Shown here piece by piece: positions 48,157 to 59,149 of a stretch of DNA of 64,000 nt. A model generated the notes under the pieces. The model made no database searches. It had not been told where the DNA came from and worked only from the letters and a program-made list of their open reading frames with translations. Location of the stretch: the NCBI RefSeq assembly GCF_963422355.1, contig NC_085092.1, positions 3,585,971 through 3,649,970 of the forward strand. The letters run 5' to 3'. Source of the DNA: Corticium candelabrum (lineage: Eukaryota; Porifera; Homoscleromorpha; Homosclerophorida; Plakinidae). The first letter of the stretch is position 1. Every line of letters starts with the position of its first letter. A program made the translations under genes and the position numbers.

Positions 48157-48479
48157 CTGTTTATGTCGGATATTGGGATGGCTGTCCTGTTGCTGTTAAA
48201 GGTTTGTATGATGATTTGGCTGATGTTGAACGATATATTCAACTTGTGCAACAAGAAGCATCTGTTGCATGGAAGATACATCATCCCAACATTGCTGCTG
48301 TTTGTGGTGTCACTCTGCTCAAAGAAGTCAAGAAGGCATGGGTTATAATGGAGTTACACAGCGGCTCCGTTTCTAGCGTGATTGATGCATGTCAATGAGA
48401 TGCTGCACCTCTCACTGTACGAGAAAAAGTCGACATGGCACATGATTCTTTCTGTGGACTGGATCACATTCACTCGATG
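48157..48479 (+). CDS. Kinase gene, N-lobe exon with in-frame TGA
   Basis: Acceptor TTATTTAG and donor GTGAGA; phases fit both neighbours (1 in, 0 out). It reads AVYVGYWDGCPVAVKGLYD, with the VAVK lysine, a C-helix with QQEASVAWKIHHPNI (Glu for the salt bridge and the HPNI motif), then WVIMELHSGSVSSVI with hinge and gatekeeper region. A TGA at 48396-48398 interrupts after DACQ, yet the frame continues with conserved kinase sequence (PLTVREKVDMAHDS, GLDHIHSM). This is a nonsense mutation, a base error, or a stop bypassed in some way; the codon position usually carries a non-conserved residue. Confidence 0.7.
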
Positions 48480-48569
48480 GTGAGAACAGTGAATGAAATA
48501 AGGATGAGCCAATATCATCTCATTCACACATAAATGATCAAATTTGTAAAGGAAGTTGAGCCGATTATC

Positions 48570-48585
48570 TGACTGACAGATTAGC

Positions 48586-48628
<43 letters not shown>

Positions 48629-48655
48629 CACGGACGGATAGACAGACAGATAAAT
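48570..48655. repeat. (GACA)n microsatellite in a kinase intron
   Basis: About ten GACA units with flanking GATA/CGGA variants. Confidence 0.93.
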
Positions 48656-48907
48656 TATTTAAGGTACATGAAACATAGACCAAACAGTCTCGTTATCGCA
48701 CAAGGCGGCAGGAAGGCAAGCTTAGAAGACTGACAGTTAAGACTATGGCAAATACACAATTGGATATAATCATATTCAGTCAACAAACATTCATAAATGG
48801 AGACTAAGATCAGTAAACAACTTAACTATCAATGTAGATACTTTGTATCATTTCCTTGATTGTTTCTGGTCTTATTGTTTGTTGTGTTGTTACTGCAACC
48901 TATGGAG

Positions 48908-49375
48908 ATTCTCCACGGTGACATCTGCCCTAAGAACATCCTGGTAACTGCAGCGATGAGAGCCAAACTGGGTGATCTAGGAACCGCTCGTTTTCAAGAT
49001 TCTTCGCTCTCAGCCGGGCTTCTCAGTCCAGAATACACAGCAAAGGAGAGATTTGATGCTCCAGCTCTACCAAAAAGCAAGGAGACTGACATGTACAGTT
49101 TGGGAGTGACCCTATGTGAGCTGTTCACCGCTGTTACTCCAGACCATAGGAAAAGAATGGATCAAGTCTTACTCATCCGTCAGCTAAACGTCCGTTCCTT
49201 ATGTAAGCACTTGATGAGAGAAAATCCTGCCACACGATCAACAGCAGCTGAAGCTCGCAGAATCATTAGTGGTATTCGTTATAGAGTTGAATATACATCA
49301 TGTCCTCCTAAACGAATGGTAAAAGGTAATATGGATGGAGTGGCTGATGTCACTCTTGTTCATCCCAATTGGTGA
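48908..49375 (+). CDS. Kinase gene, C-lobe exon (terminal)
   Basis: After the ATGGAG acceptor, 155 codons run to a TGA at 49373-49375. The catalytic loop is ILHGDICPKNIL (HGD in place of HRD, with Asp and Asn kept), the metal motif is GDLGTAR (DLG for DFG), the activation segment ends SPEY, and ETDMYSLGVTLCELFTA is the helix-F region. A short C-terminal tail follows. All catalytic Asp/Lys/Asn residues are present, so the fold could be active. HGD and DLG are seen together in TKL-type and RIPK-like kinases; substrate specificity cannot be told. Confidence 0.75.
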   Translation: MLHGDICPKNILVTAAMRAKLGDLGTARFQDSSLSAGLLSPEYTAKERFDAPALPKSKETDMYSLGVTLCELFTAVTPDHRKRMDQVLLIRQLNVRSLCKHLMRENPATRSTAAEARRIISGIRYRVEYTSCPPKRMVKGNMDGVADVTLVHPNW

Positions 49376-50801
49376 TGTTGACATGTCATCGAACCATGTG
49401 GTTGTTTTATCTTTTACTTGATATCATTTCTGTGTTTGTAGAAAAGATTTCCTTAGCAATAGCAATGAGCTTAGCTCTGGTTTTGCACGTTGTATTCTCG
49501 AATTGACCAGACAATGTCGAAGTAGCATTTTTCAGTATTGATATTGTTAATTGGAAGGTTTGATGTATACGCTTTGTCTACTGCACTTATGATCTGTTGT
49601 TCAAATTGACTTATGCTGTGTTTAACAAAACGCGTTTTCATTTCCTTTTGTAAAACAGATCTAAGACTATACTGCGCTAAAGTTTAGAAATGGAGTAATA
49701 AAGCGTAAGGTGTTTTAGTTAGACTGCTAGCTAGTGCAACTGTAGTTTCTACTAAACATTACGAATTTTGTGAAGTCTGTATGAATTTAACTACACGAAA
49801 CTCGTAAACCGTTCTTTGCTGTTTGATAATGAGATGTATTGCTCTGGGCGTACAAACCCAATGAGACACAACACGGTGTCTGGACTGGTGGGAGTTTGTG
49901 TGGTTTGCCTACTCATTGAGCAGCCAACCGACTTTGGGCATCACAACTTGAAAAGCAAGAATAGCAAAGTTAGTTCGAAATAACTTGTTCTCAAGATATT
50001 TCTAATTCAGCGTCTGCTTTTAAAGTCGTTTGTGGCTAATCAGACTTTCAAAGTAATTAATTTGGTCTGTAAATGTTGTGAAGCTGATCCGCTGCTGTAG
50101 AATACAACCTTGTCTACAGCTTTTTTACTTAATTCTAAAACAAAGGCATAAGGAAGCCTGCAAACAAAAAGACTGTAAAAAATTTTCAAACATCTGGTTG
50201 TATTGCATGTTGACACCGCAGGAATTACCATCTCATTCTACAGCAAGACTACATTGCAAACTGGTGTAGTTTTGCATCTTCACTGAGATAAACAAACGTT
50301 GAAGAAGCATATCTTAACAAGATGAACTATCAGAGAAAATAGGTACACATACCATGCGTGGGGTTCATTTTAGTTTCATGAGACTTCCAAGCATAGAAAG
50401 TTTCACTAGGACACATCATGACATCTTTTTATATTGCCTAGTTTGTTTGGACAACACAATGAGGCTATCTATATATAGCAGTGGTATCTAAAGCAATAAG
50501 TTGACTACCGTGTCTGCACATCTCATGAACAACAAAACTGTAACGTATATAGAAATTATCCTGAGACAATTAACTAACTGTAGAAAGAAAAAGTGAAGAA
50601 AGAAGAAGCAACTTTCACTAGCTGTTCCACATCCATCCGTTCCGTCTTTACAAGCCAACAGACGAAAAGACCAGACTACGTACTGCATGTATCTGCAAAT
50701 GAAATAATCGATCCAAATTCCTTCATCATTGAGTGCATGAATAATGTACATATAATTGCTGCTGCACTGTAAATCACTCCAGTTTTCACAGAAAGTCAAT
50801 A
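49376..50801. other. Intergenic; nothing recognised
   Basis: Convergent space between the kinase and CSTPP1-like genes. No exon or repeat is evident. Confidence 0.45.
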
Positions 50802-51538
50802 CTAAGTATGCGATTGTTTTCTAAAAGTAGATGGAGACAGAGAGCATGCGAATAGTTTCTCACTCGAGGGCAATGCACCCAAGTGTTCACTGACTTCCTC
50901 TGACTTCACCGCCAAGCTAACAAATTCATAGTAAGATACACGTTGTTTGTATTTCAATATATGACGCAGGACGTCCATAGGAGGATAACAGGACAACTTC
51001 CTCCACTCCAACTGTTTTTCTAATAAACCAATAAACACGAGAGAATCAACGTTTTCAGGAACTGTCGTAGTGATTGTATCTTTGCTGTCTTTGGGTTTTG
51101 TTGATAAAATGGTAGAGGTTGGTACCACCATCACTCTGGATGCTGTTGACTCTGAGTTGGCTCTAATAGCAGCAGCCAAGACACTTGAGTATACCTCAAG
51201 ACAAAGCTTGAGAAACTCTTCATATACAAATTGCACTTAAAAGGCATAAATAAAGTTACGAAAAGCCACCAAGCAATCCATCACATCATCAGTTAATTAA
51301 TATGATTCGAGCTGTTTTCTGAATAGTTTCAAGAGGAAAATCAGGACAAATGAGAGTGACAAGAGAATGGTATTCCGTGATGTTGAGAAGGTCTCCCCGA
51401 TGACCAATAGGTTTGAAACAGCGATAAAATAGTTTAACAAGAGAGAGACGATTTTGAGGTGAAGCCTTCACAAAGGAAAAGTCTCTAAACAACGACTGAG
51501 TTCCATGCTGAACACCAACAAAGTAATCTGATAAGAAC
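50802..51538 (-). pseudogene. CSTPP1: CSTPP1 (C11orf49)-like coding block with frameshift and stop
   Basis: From acceptor TTTGTACAG (exon start 51538) the product FLSDYFVGVQHGTQSLFRDF, SFVKASPQNRLS, CFKPIGHRGDLLNITEYHSL and LICPDFPLETIQKTARI follows vertebrate CSTPP1, a regulator of the centriolar-satellite tubulin polyglutamylase complex. An extra base near 51291 shifts the frame. The next frame gives DDVMDCLVAFRNFIYAF, which again matches the family. A TAA at 51237-51239 stands where the family has Gln. The frame then runs on (VQFVYEEFLKLC, VMVVPTSTI, LGALPSSEKLF) to the stop at 50802. Conservation on both sides of each defect argues for recent decay or sequence error rather than an intron. 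The 5' exons are not in view; a nested transposon stack follows directly upstream. Confidence 0.8.
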
Positions 51539-51654
51539 CTGTACAAACACATCAAAAGACTTGAGTATAATCAGAGTCACGTATGACTTAATTAATTAAC
51601 TTCATGATTCTGTTGAGGTTGCCTTGTCTGTCAGTTTGTATGTCCATCTGTCTC

Positions 51655-51857
51655 TGTGTCCGTCTTCTAGATCAGTAAAATCAAAGATTCGATCTTCAAT
51701 ACCCTGGATGTCGCCCACTATTAGTGACTTTATCCGTAAAACGAGAATATTGCCGTAGGGCATCTATCTCTTAAAAGAGAACAACTGATGAGCGATTAAT
51801 GTATCAAAAACTTTACAAAGAATTTCTTAATGAAGTAAAGTATGCCCTTCGTGACGC
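51655..51857 (+). mobile_element. LINE, 5' segment (before the Gypsy insertion)
   Basis: Plus-strand frames read SIPWMSPTISDFIRKTRI and, shifted, RLMYQKLYKEFLNEVKYALR. These are the linker motifs between endonuclease and reverse transcriptase of Jockey/L2/CR1-like LINEs. The sequence stops at the Gypsy LTR and continues beyond it at 56248 (DTKAKFFREKL). The endonuclease is missing, so the LINE copy was 5'-truncated. Confidence 0.65.
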
Positions 51858-52032
51858 CGTAATATACTTGTACTTATACGCACACACTGATTATACACCA
51901 CTGAAGACTGACGCTCTATTGCTATAGACACACTGCACTATCTCTAAACGCGGAACACAGACTAACACAGACTCACTAAGATGTACTGTCTCGTAACATA
52001 CGCGTCACTAATCTAATTAGTATACTATATCA
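51858..52032 (-). repeat. Gypsy 1 3' LTR
   Basis: Direct repeat of 56073-56247. In element orientation it begins TGATATAGTATACTAATTAG; the distal end reads GTATATTACG where the other copy has GTATACTACA. Confidence 0.9.
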
Positions 52033-52391
52033 AACTCCTCCCCTTTAGGACTGTCTATACCGTTTGGATGGTTTCCTGTTTTCCCGGAGAGGGTATGGTC
52101 TCTCTTCTGGTGCTGTTGTGGACGGTGGTGTCTGGTGCGGCTGCTGAGCCATTGGTATCTCAGTGATGTTTTCTCGTGCACTTTTCGATTGATCTCGTCT
52201 TTTTGTTTGTTGTTGTCATTGTCTTCGTTCCCTGTGGGTAGAGAGATCACCTCGGTAGGTTCCCATGTGTACTCTGGAAAACTTCTTCCATCACGCACTC
52301 TCAATTGGTCAATATGAACATACCTTGTCCCTCCTTCAACATTTACAAGATAGGTTGCAGGACCTAAACGTTGGATAATGACCCCACATAG

Positions 52392-53330
52392 TCATTTCCC
52401 TCTGCTATCTTGTCTTGGATTTGCAACACTGACTGTCATCCCCGGTTCTAGCTGTCGAACTCGGCCAGATGCAGTGTCATATTGTTGAATCTGAGGCTCT
52501 CTCAACTCACTGTCAGCTTCAGGACGTAATAGTGATAGTCTTGTTCTCGAACTTCGCTTCAACATCAATCCGGCTGGTGTCTTGCCAGTCGTGCTGTTTG
52601 GTGTTTTCCTGTAGTGCAATAAAAAGGTTGATACCTGGTGACTCACGGACCTACCAGTTGGCTTTGTTTTTAGAGACTTCTTAAAATCTTGCACTATTCT
52701 CTCAACCTGTCCGTTTGAGGCTGGGTGATAAGGAGGAATTAATTGGTGCTTTATTCCATTTGCTGACATAAAGTTCTTGAATTCGTATGAAGTAGATTGT
52801 GGACCGTTGTCCGTCACCACTCGTAGGGGTAGTCCATTGTAACTAAAAGTACGTCTCATGGCCTCCATCGTTTGTGCTGTGGTTGCATGAGTACCTAGCT
52901 CATGTACTTCAGGTCATTTACTGAATGAATCCACCATAAGCAGGTACTGTTTCCTGCGACTTCACAAAAATCGGGGTGTACTCTCTCCCATGGCTTCTGA
53001 GAATAAATCCAAGGGTGTGGAGGATCAACACCAACCGGTTTGTTCCGCAGACTTTGACAAGCTTCACACTGTTTCACTGCTTCCTCAATCTCTTTATCAA
53101 GGCTTGGCCACCATACATAGCTGCGGGCCAATGATTTCATTCGACTCATTCCCAAGTGTCCTTCGTGTAACTCCGACAGAATCGACGATCTCAACTTGCT
53201 TGGAATGATGACACGGTTCGCCCATTGTAAGCAACCATTCTCAATCGAAAGCTCACTCGCTCGTCTCCTGTATTGTTCTATGGCTGGTTCACCATTGGGT
53301 TCCCAACCACATTTTGTATATTGATAAACT
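52392..53330 (-). pseudogene. Gypsy 1 integrase
   Basis: The zinc-binding part is LHEGHLGMSRMKSLARSYVW with CEACQ (HHCC). The core has VVTDNGPQSTSYEF, PYHPASNGQVERIVQDFKKS and a downstream RKTPNSTTGKTPA segment. A frame change lies between the two (about 52870-52900), so one polypeptide cannot be made. Confidence 0.8.
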
Positions 53331-54243
53331 CTCCTTAGAATTCGATCTCTCTGCGTTCTTTTGCAATCTCTGCTGCAGTGACTGGTAATGCCTCACAGTA
53401 ATCCACATTAAACGTCTGCTCATTTGGGTCAATGACTTCTACTGGAATGGGTAATCTGGATAGCAAATCAGCTTCCTTATTCTCAACTCCTGGCTTACAC
53501 TGGATTTCATAATCATATGCACTCAAAATAAGAGCCCAGCGCTGCAAACGTGCTGCTGCCAAGGTTGGGACTCCAACATGTGGTCCTAAGATCCGTAGTA
53601 ATGGACGATGGTCAGTCACTAAAGTGAACTGTCCCCCAACTAAATATTTGTGAAACTGTCTCACCCCAAAGATAAGAGCCGGTGCCCCTTTCTCCAACTG
53701 TGCATATTTTCCTTCCTCTTGAGAAAGAGTTTTAGACGCGAAAGCTATCGGTCTTTCTGCTCCATCTGCCATGACACGTAATAGGCAAGCTCCAACTCCT
53801 GCTGGTGATGCATCGCAGCATAGAATGACAGGCTTCTTTAAGTCGTAGTGTACTAAGAAATCAGACTGCAACAGCTTCTGTTTCGCTTCCAAAAATGCTT
53901 TCATCTGTCTTGTTCCCCAAGACCACTGTCTCTGTTTCTGCAACAACTCATATAATGGTTCCAATACTGAACTCAGATTAGGCAGGAACTTCCTATAGTA
54001 ACTGAGAAGACCCAAGAATGCCTTCAATTCAGTAACATGTGTCGGTGGTGGTGCATCTCGAATTGCTTCCATCTTGCTCTCTGACGGTTGAATGCCTCTG
54101 CTGCTGATAACATGGCCTAGATATTCAACTTGTGACTTGTTGAATTCACATTTTTTTCTCGTTTGAGCTTTAGACCCGCCCTGTCCAATTTCTGTAAAAC
54201 TGCCATGAGTCTCTCATCATGCTGTGATTCGTTCTCTCCTACG
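53331..54243 (-). pseudogene. Gypsy 1 RT end and RNase H
   Basis: The open frame covers LKAFLGLLSYYRKFLPNLSS, VILCCDASPAGVGACLL (RNase H Asp), FASKTLSQEEGKYAQLEKGA, FTLVTDHRPLLRIL and ADLLSRLP. Upstream, in a shifted frame, DILVVGENESQHDERL continues the RT palm. Confidence 0.8.
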
Positions 54244-54244
54244 A

Positions 54245-55045
54245 CTAAGATATCACCTTATGATCTATGTAGCATACTGTTCCGGCAACTCCTGCCAAGA
54301 TCCTATTCATTTCTCTCTGCCAGATGCTGGGTGCTGTGCTGATTCCAAACGGCATTCGAGTGTAAGCAAACTGCCCCTTACTGGTATTCACGGTCAGATA
54401 TTCTTGGCTGTCTAGCTCCACTTGCAACTGTTGGTAAGCATGTCTCATATACAGCCTTGAAAATATAGCTCCTCCTGCTAATGTGGCAAAACGATCTTCC
54501 GGATTAGGCATAGGGTATGGATTGCTCTCTAAATAAGGATTAATTGTCACCTTGTAATCTCCACACAGACGCACAGTCCCATCTGCCTTCCCGACCACTA
54601 CTATGGGCGTAGCCCAATGACTGCTTTCCACAGGTCTCAGTATGCCCTCGTTTTGCAACCGTGACAGCTCACTGTCCACTTTCTCTTGTAACGCGTACGG
54701 TACAGGACGGGGTCTATAGAACTTCGTTTGAGCTCCCTCCTTAAGTGTAATCCTGACTTGACGTCCCTCCCAGGTACCGACTCCTGGACCAAATAGTGCA
54801 GGAAACCGCTCAACTAGACTAAGACGTTTCTCTCCCTGGACTTGAAACAATGAACTCCAATCCATGTGAATCACCTGCAACCAGCTCCTTCCAAGAATTG
54901 CAGGCTTGTTGCTAACATCAACAACAAATATTTTTAGCACAGCGAATTGATTGCCATACCTCACTGGAACATCTGCTTCTCCTCGTACTTCTAAGGACTC
55001 GCCACTGTACTTTTGCAGACGCACAGCACTCGGTGATAACTGCAC
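54245..55045 (-). pseudogene. Gypsy 1 reverse transcriptase, N-terminal part
   Basis: Contains VRITLKEGAQTKFYRPRPVP, ELSRLQNEGILRPVESSHWA, RLCGDYKVTINPYL, RMPFGISTAPSIWQREMNRI and CYIDH, where YxDD is expected. The frame breaks exactly there and resumes shifted. The conserved RT aspartate DYK becomes visible before the break. Confidence 0.8.
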
Positions 55046-56057
55046 ATGACTTAATGCGGTACTGGTAGACTCCTGTTGGAACCACTGTTACCGTCGCTTC
55101 CGTGTCCACCTCCATATCAACGTCACTTCCCGCTATGTTCATTTTTACGTTCACTCCGCCTTTGCTTGTGAGCGAAAACAATATACCCACTTCCTCTTGA
55201 TCGATCTGATGAGTACTGCGGGGTTTTTCTTTCTGCTTAGAAGGCGTGGCTGACGGCGCGGCTGCTGCCTTTGTGCTCTCGTCTCTCCATTTCTTGCGGC
55301 ACATTCTGGCAATGTGACCTACTCCCTTGCAATGATGGCAGGATTGAGTTTTGAACCTGCAGTTCGCTGGATGATGACCAGTACCTCCGCAACGATAACA
55401 TTCCTTGAGGTCTTGTGCAGGCCACTTCCTCTGAAAAGAAACATCTGTCGCTTCCTTCCTCACAGCATGTGTGGTCTCTGATTGCTGCATAATCGGCCTC
55501 CTTGGCGGCTGAATAGCAGGACCACTACGTAACAAACGCGTCTCCTGAGTCGCTGTCTCGAAGGCTTGAGCCACCTCTACAGCCCTTGCGAGGGTGACGT
55601 CAGCCTCCGCTAGTATCTTTTGTTGCAATGCCTCAGAAAACAGACCACAGACGAGCTGATCGCGGAAAACTGTACTCAAAGAATCACCAAACTGACAATC
55701 CTTTGCTAACCTGCGCAATTCTGACTGGTACACCGCAATCGACTCTCCTTCCCTTTGTTGTCCCTTGTAAAAACGATAGCGCTCTGCGATCACGACTATG
55801 CGTGGTTGATAGTGCTTCTGTAGTGCTTCGAGCATTTCGTCCAGACTCAGGTCTTGCGGCTTTTGCGGACGGACTAGATTCTTCAACAAATTGTACATTG
55901 TAGCTCCGATACATGTAAGAAAAACGGCCTCGCCCTTGTCTCTGTTCGTCGAAATGTCATTTGCTACACAGTAGAGTAGAAACCTCTCTTTGTAGTCTTC
56001 AACACTGTCGATTCCTGGTTGAAAATCGCTAATCTTCCCGTGTCTACCCGTTGCCAT
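54918..56057 (-). pseudogene. Gypsy 1 gag and protease
   Basis: ATG at 56055-56057, some 16 bp after the 5' LTR, starts MATGRHGKISDFQPGIDSVE. The gag domain is followed by two CCHC knuckles (CYRCGGTGHHPANC and CHHCKGVGHIARMC). The protease begins DMEVDTEATVTVVP, where DTGA has become DTEA, a change expected to inactivate it. The frame leaves the protease shortly after and pol continues in another frame. Confidence 0.8.
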
Positions 56058-56072
56058 ATCCTCGTCGTCAAT

Positions 56073-56247
56073 TGTAGTATACTTGTACTTATACGCACAC
56101 ATTGATTATACACCACGGAAGACTGACGCTCTATTGCTATAGACGCACCGCACTATCTCTGAACGCGGAACACAGACTAACACAGACTCACTAAGATGTA
56201 CTGTCTCGTAACATACACGTCACTAATCTAATTAGTATACTATATCA
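56073..56247 (-). repeat. Gypsy 1 5' LTR
   Basis: Direct repeat of 51858-52032; TG...CA ends in element orientation. Confidence 0.9.
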
Positions 56248-56253
56248 CAGATA

Positions 56254-57340
56254 CCAAGGCCAAGTTCTTTCGGGAAAAGCTAACTGCCATGCGCAAGTGT
56301 CCTTCAAAGTTTTGGAATACCATCAATCAAATTTCAGGGCGCAATAGAGTTTCTTCTGTTCAGTTACCACCCGTAGCAGCTTTTGGCAGACAGTTTAGTT
56401 CAGTTGTCGGGACAATTGAGACTGCTGAATTTAATAGCTCTCAGTTGCAGAAGCAATTCCAAGGATCTACTAATCTCTCTTATTTCTCGACTATTACTGA
56501 GCTGGAGGTTTACAATCTACTATCAAAACTTGATGTGAACAAAGCAAGTGGCTGGGATGAAGTAGAAGCAAAATACCTCAAAATTGGTGCAGCTGCCATT
56601 ACTCCCTCTCTTATGAAACTCTTCAATACCTCACTGGCTTCTGGTGAACTTCCTAAAGATTTAAAATGCGCCAAAATTACTCCCGTCTTTAAATCGGGTG
56701 CCCTAAGCGATCCAACGAACTATCGGGCTATTTCTCTTTTGCCATTTGTCTCCAAACTTTTGAAACAGTTTGTCTTTAACAATTTTAGTCAGCATTTGGA
56801 AGTGAACTCTCTTTTACCAGAATGTCAATATGGTTTTCGAAAAGGTCGATCAACCCAGGATGCTTTCAGTATACTAGCGGATGACCTACTCGAAGCAAAA
56901 GATAATCGTCGTTGTTCGGGAGCCGTGCTTTTTTGATGTTCGAAAAGCATTTGACACGGTGAATCATCGATCGTCTACTTCTTCGTAAGCTGTCTCTTGG
57001 CAGAGTCGATGGCACTGCTCATCGCTGGTTTTCTAACTATCTTACCGGCCGCTAACAATTTGTGAAAGTTGGAGATGATATCTCTCTAAAGATCTCTGTT
57101 GTACGAGGTGTTCCACAAGGTTCTAAGCTTGGATCATTATTATTCAATTATTATACCCGAGATTTGCCCTCCGCTGTCAGAAAGTCTTCTCTTATTCTAT
57201 TTGCGGACGATGCGTGCCTTTATACAAGCGGGAAATCATTTATGAAGTGACTTCTACCTTACAGTTCGATCTCGATTCTCTATCCAACTGGTATCAACAC
57301 AACATGATGTCATTGAATAAGAAAGTCTGAGTTGTTGCTA
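56254..57340 (+). pseudogene. LINE reverse transcriptase
   Basis: Frames read FWNTINQISGRNR, LLSKLDVNKASGWDEVEAKY, ITPVFKSGALSDPTNYRAIS, LLPECQYGFRKGRSTQDAF, then after shifts DVRKAFDTVNH, RGVPQGSKLGSLLF and LILFADDACLYT. The FADD catalytic box is intact, but stops at 56935 and further shifts kill the frame. This is the L2/CR1/Jockey type of reverse transcriptase. Confidence 0.8.
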
Positions 57341-57345
57341 TTTAA

Positions 57346-58022
57346 ATGAAGAAGCACTAGAAGTGCAAACCCTCGGCCAGTAGGCACCTTGAAGGTAATT
57401 AGTCGCGCTATGACAAAATCGTATGACAGAAACGCATGATGTGGGTAACAAAATTAGATGTGGGAACGTTACAAATGTAGCTAGATCAGCTAATCGTTGT
57501 TTTTAAATGCGTGTTACAAATGTAGTTGTTTTTAAGTGATGGAACAAGCCAAATGTTACAAGTCGGAGAAACAGACGCTCAGCCATGCACACCGAAAATT
57601 CAAGCTGGCAGCCTGCAGAACCACTATGCAGAAACACTATGGTACAAGCAAAATGTTGCAAGTGAGGTACAGCTACACACCCTCGCTCCTAGATCCTGGT
57701 TGTTGATGAGGAAACATACAAGTGCAAATGTAAACTATAGGCGTTGTTTCTATGTGCAACACCCTTAAAGCAAAGGACTAAACATCATGTACAGGACGGA
57801 CGCCCGATGGCCGAATTCTCGTTAGCAGCTACCAAACAAGAGAGGTGGAACCTCAGAATAACATCACGTTCGTCTATTGGTAGTAATGACACCACTTCTT
57901 GTCTATTGGTCGAAATAGCTTCATTTGCATCTGCGCTAACCAACTATATATACGGTCGTCGGGTCGTCGGGTCATTGAACGACTACTATACCTTCCACCT
58001 TGAAATCTGGGCCTCGGGTAAA
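57346..58022 (+). repeat. Dispersed repeat R, copy 2 (inside the LINE)
   Basis: Starts GAAGCACTAGAAGTGCAAACCC and ends about GGGCCTCGGGTAAA. It shares long blocks with 24321-25245. LINE coding similarity stops at its left edge (ELLLFK) and resumes at its right edge (SNYSDKIGETSLKP), so the boundaries are well defined and it inserted after the LINE. Confidence 0.75.
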
Positions 58023-58715
58023 AATTTCGCTACAGTTCGATGCTGTCTAACTACTCCGACAAGATTGGTGAAACTTCCCTCAAACCAACAGACTCAGCAA
58101 GATATCTAGGTGTTATATTTGATAAAAATCTAAACTGACGCCCGCAGCTCGACGCAGTTGTTAGGAAAAGTGGCAGGAAGATTGGGATTATATATCGTTG
58201 TCATCATCTCCTTGACCACCACTCTCGACTAGCTATAGTGGAATCAGTGATTCAGCCTGATCTAGATTATTGCGCTGTTGTATGGAATAATGGCACTGCT
58301 GACATAGCGAAGCGGATTCAGAGAATTGAAAAAAGGTTTTTGAGAGTACTTTCTGGCCTGAAACCAAGGGAATCTACTGGAAATATGTCTTCTGTCTTCT
58401 CTAAATTTGGCCTCCAATCACATCAGACCAGACACTTTCTACCTAGGTACACTCGCTCACCGGTATCCCCATTCTCTAGCTCCTAACAGTGTCATCTTCC
58501 GATATCACACACTTGAAAATCATCATTATCACAATCGTCTTACTCAATCAGGACTACATATGCCTAATCCAAACACTGAAGCACTTCGGCAGTCTTCATT
58601 TTATTGTGCTCAAGAGTTCTGGAATTTTCTTCCATGTAGGCTAAGAATAGTCTCTAAAGTCTCTGATTTTAAGCAGCGTCTACGGAAGTTCTGTTGCAGT
58701 GTAGATGATATTTAG
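58023..58715 (+). pseudogene. LINE reverse transcriptase C-terminal region
   Basis: SARYLGVIFDKNLN, then VVRKSGRKIGIIYR, ESVIQPDLDYCAVVWNNGTA and RIQRIEKRFLRVLSGL are the conserved segments after the palm domain of LINE RTs. A further frame ends KQRLRKFCCSVDDI with a stop at 58713-58715. Stops and shifts are present. Confidence 0.75.
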
Positions 58716-58951
58716 ATTCATGTGTTCTAAAATATTAGATAGTGTTTCACTTAGACTGTATAGTATGTATGTTATCGTAAATATTCATATATGTGTGCTT
58801 GGTACGGTACCCCAAAGATCGACCGCTGAGTTGAGGGTTTTATGTAGTAAAAGAAATACAAATACAAATACAAAATACAAGCTAGCCCAGTGCGCCGGTC
58901 TGTCAGACGTACTAAGCCTATAAATTAGTCTGTCGTAGCCACACACCCGCT

Positions 58952-59056
<105 letters not shown>

Positions 59057-59149
59057 CATGCACATATGCTCGTAGCTCTCAAGTGAGTAGAACATAGCTT
59101 CACTTAGTAATGGTAAGTTATAATTGCAACTAAATGTAACATCTGCTTG

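Larger units (their letters stand above)
51858..56247 (-). mobile_element. Ty3/Gypsy element 1, near-complete, nested in a LINE
   Basis: Two direct ~175-bp LTRs (51858-52032 and 56073-56247) flank gag, protease, RT, RNase H and integrase, all on the minus strand. About 7 differences between the LTRs (~96% identity) indicate a moderately recent insertion. The polypurine tract (AAAGGGGAGGAG on the minus strand) abuts the 3' LTR. The coding region has several frameshifts. A clear target-site duplication was not found. Confidence 0.9.
56248..58880 (+). mobile_element. LINE, main part (RT and 3' end), interrupted by repeat R
   Basis: Continues the LINE from 51857. The RT runs 56248-57340 and resumes at about 58023 after the repeat R insertion. 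The 3' end carries the C-terminal conserved segment and an (AAATAC)n tail at 58853-58879, typical of short tandem 3' tails of LINEs. Confidence 0.8.

Noticed and set aside
51239-51288. A 50-nt intron in the CSTPP1-like gene
   Set aside because: The intervening bases encode residues that match the family (DDVMDCLVAF...), so a frameshift plus stop explains the break better.
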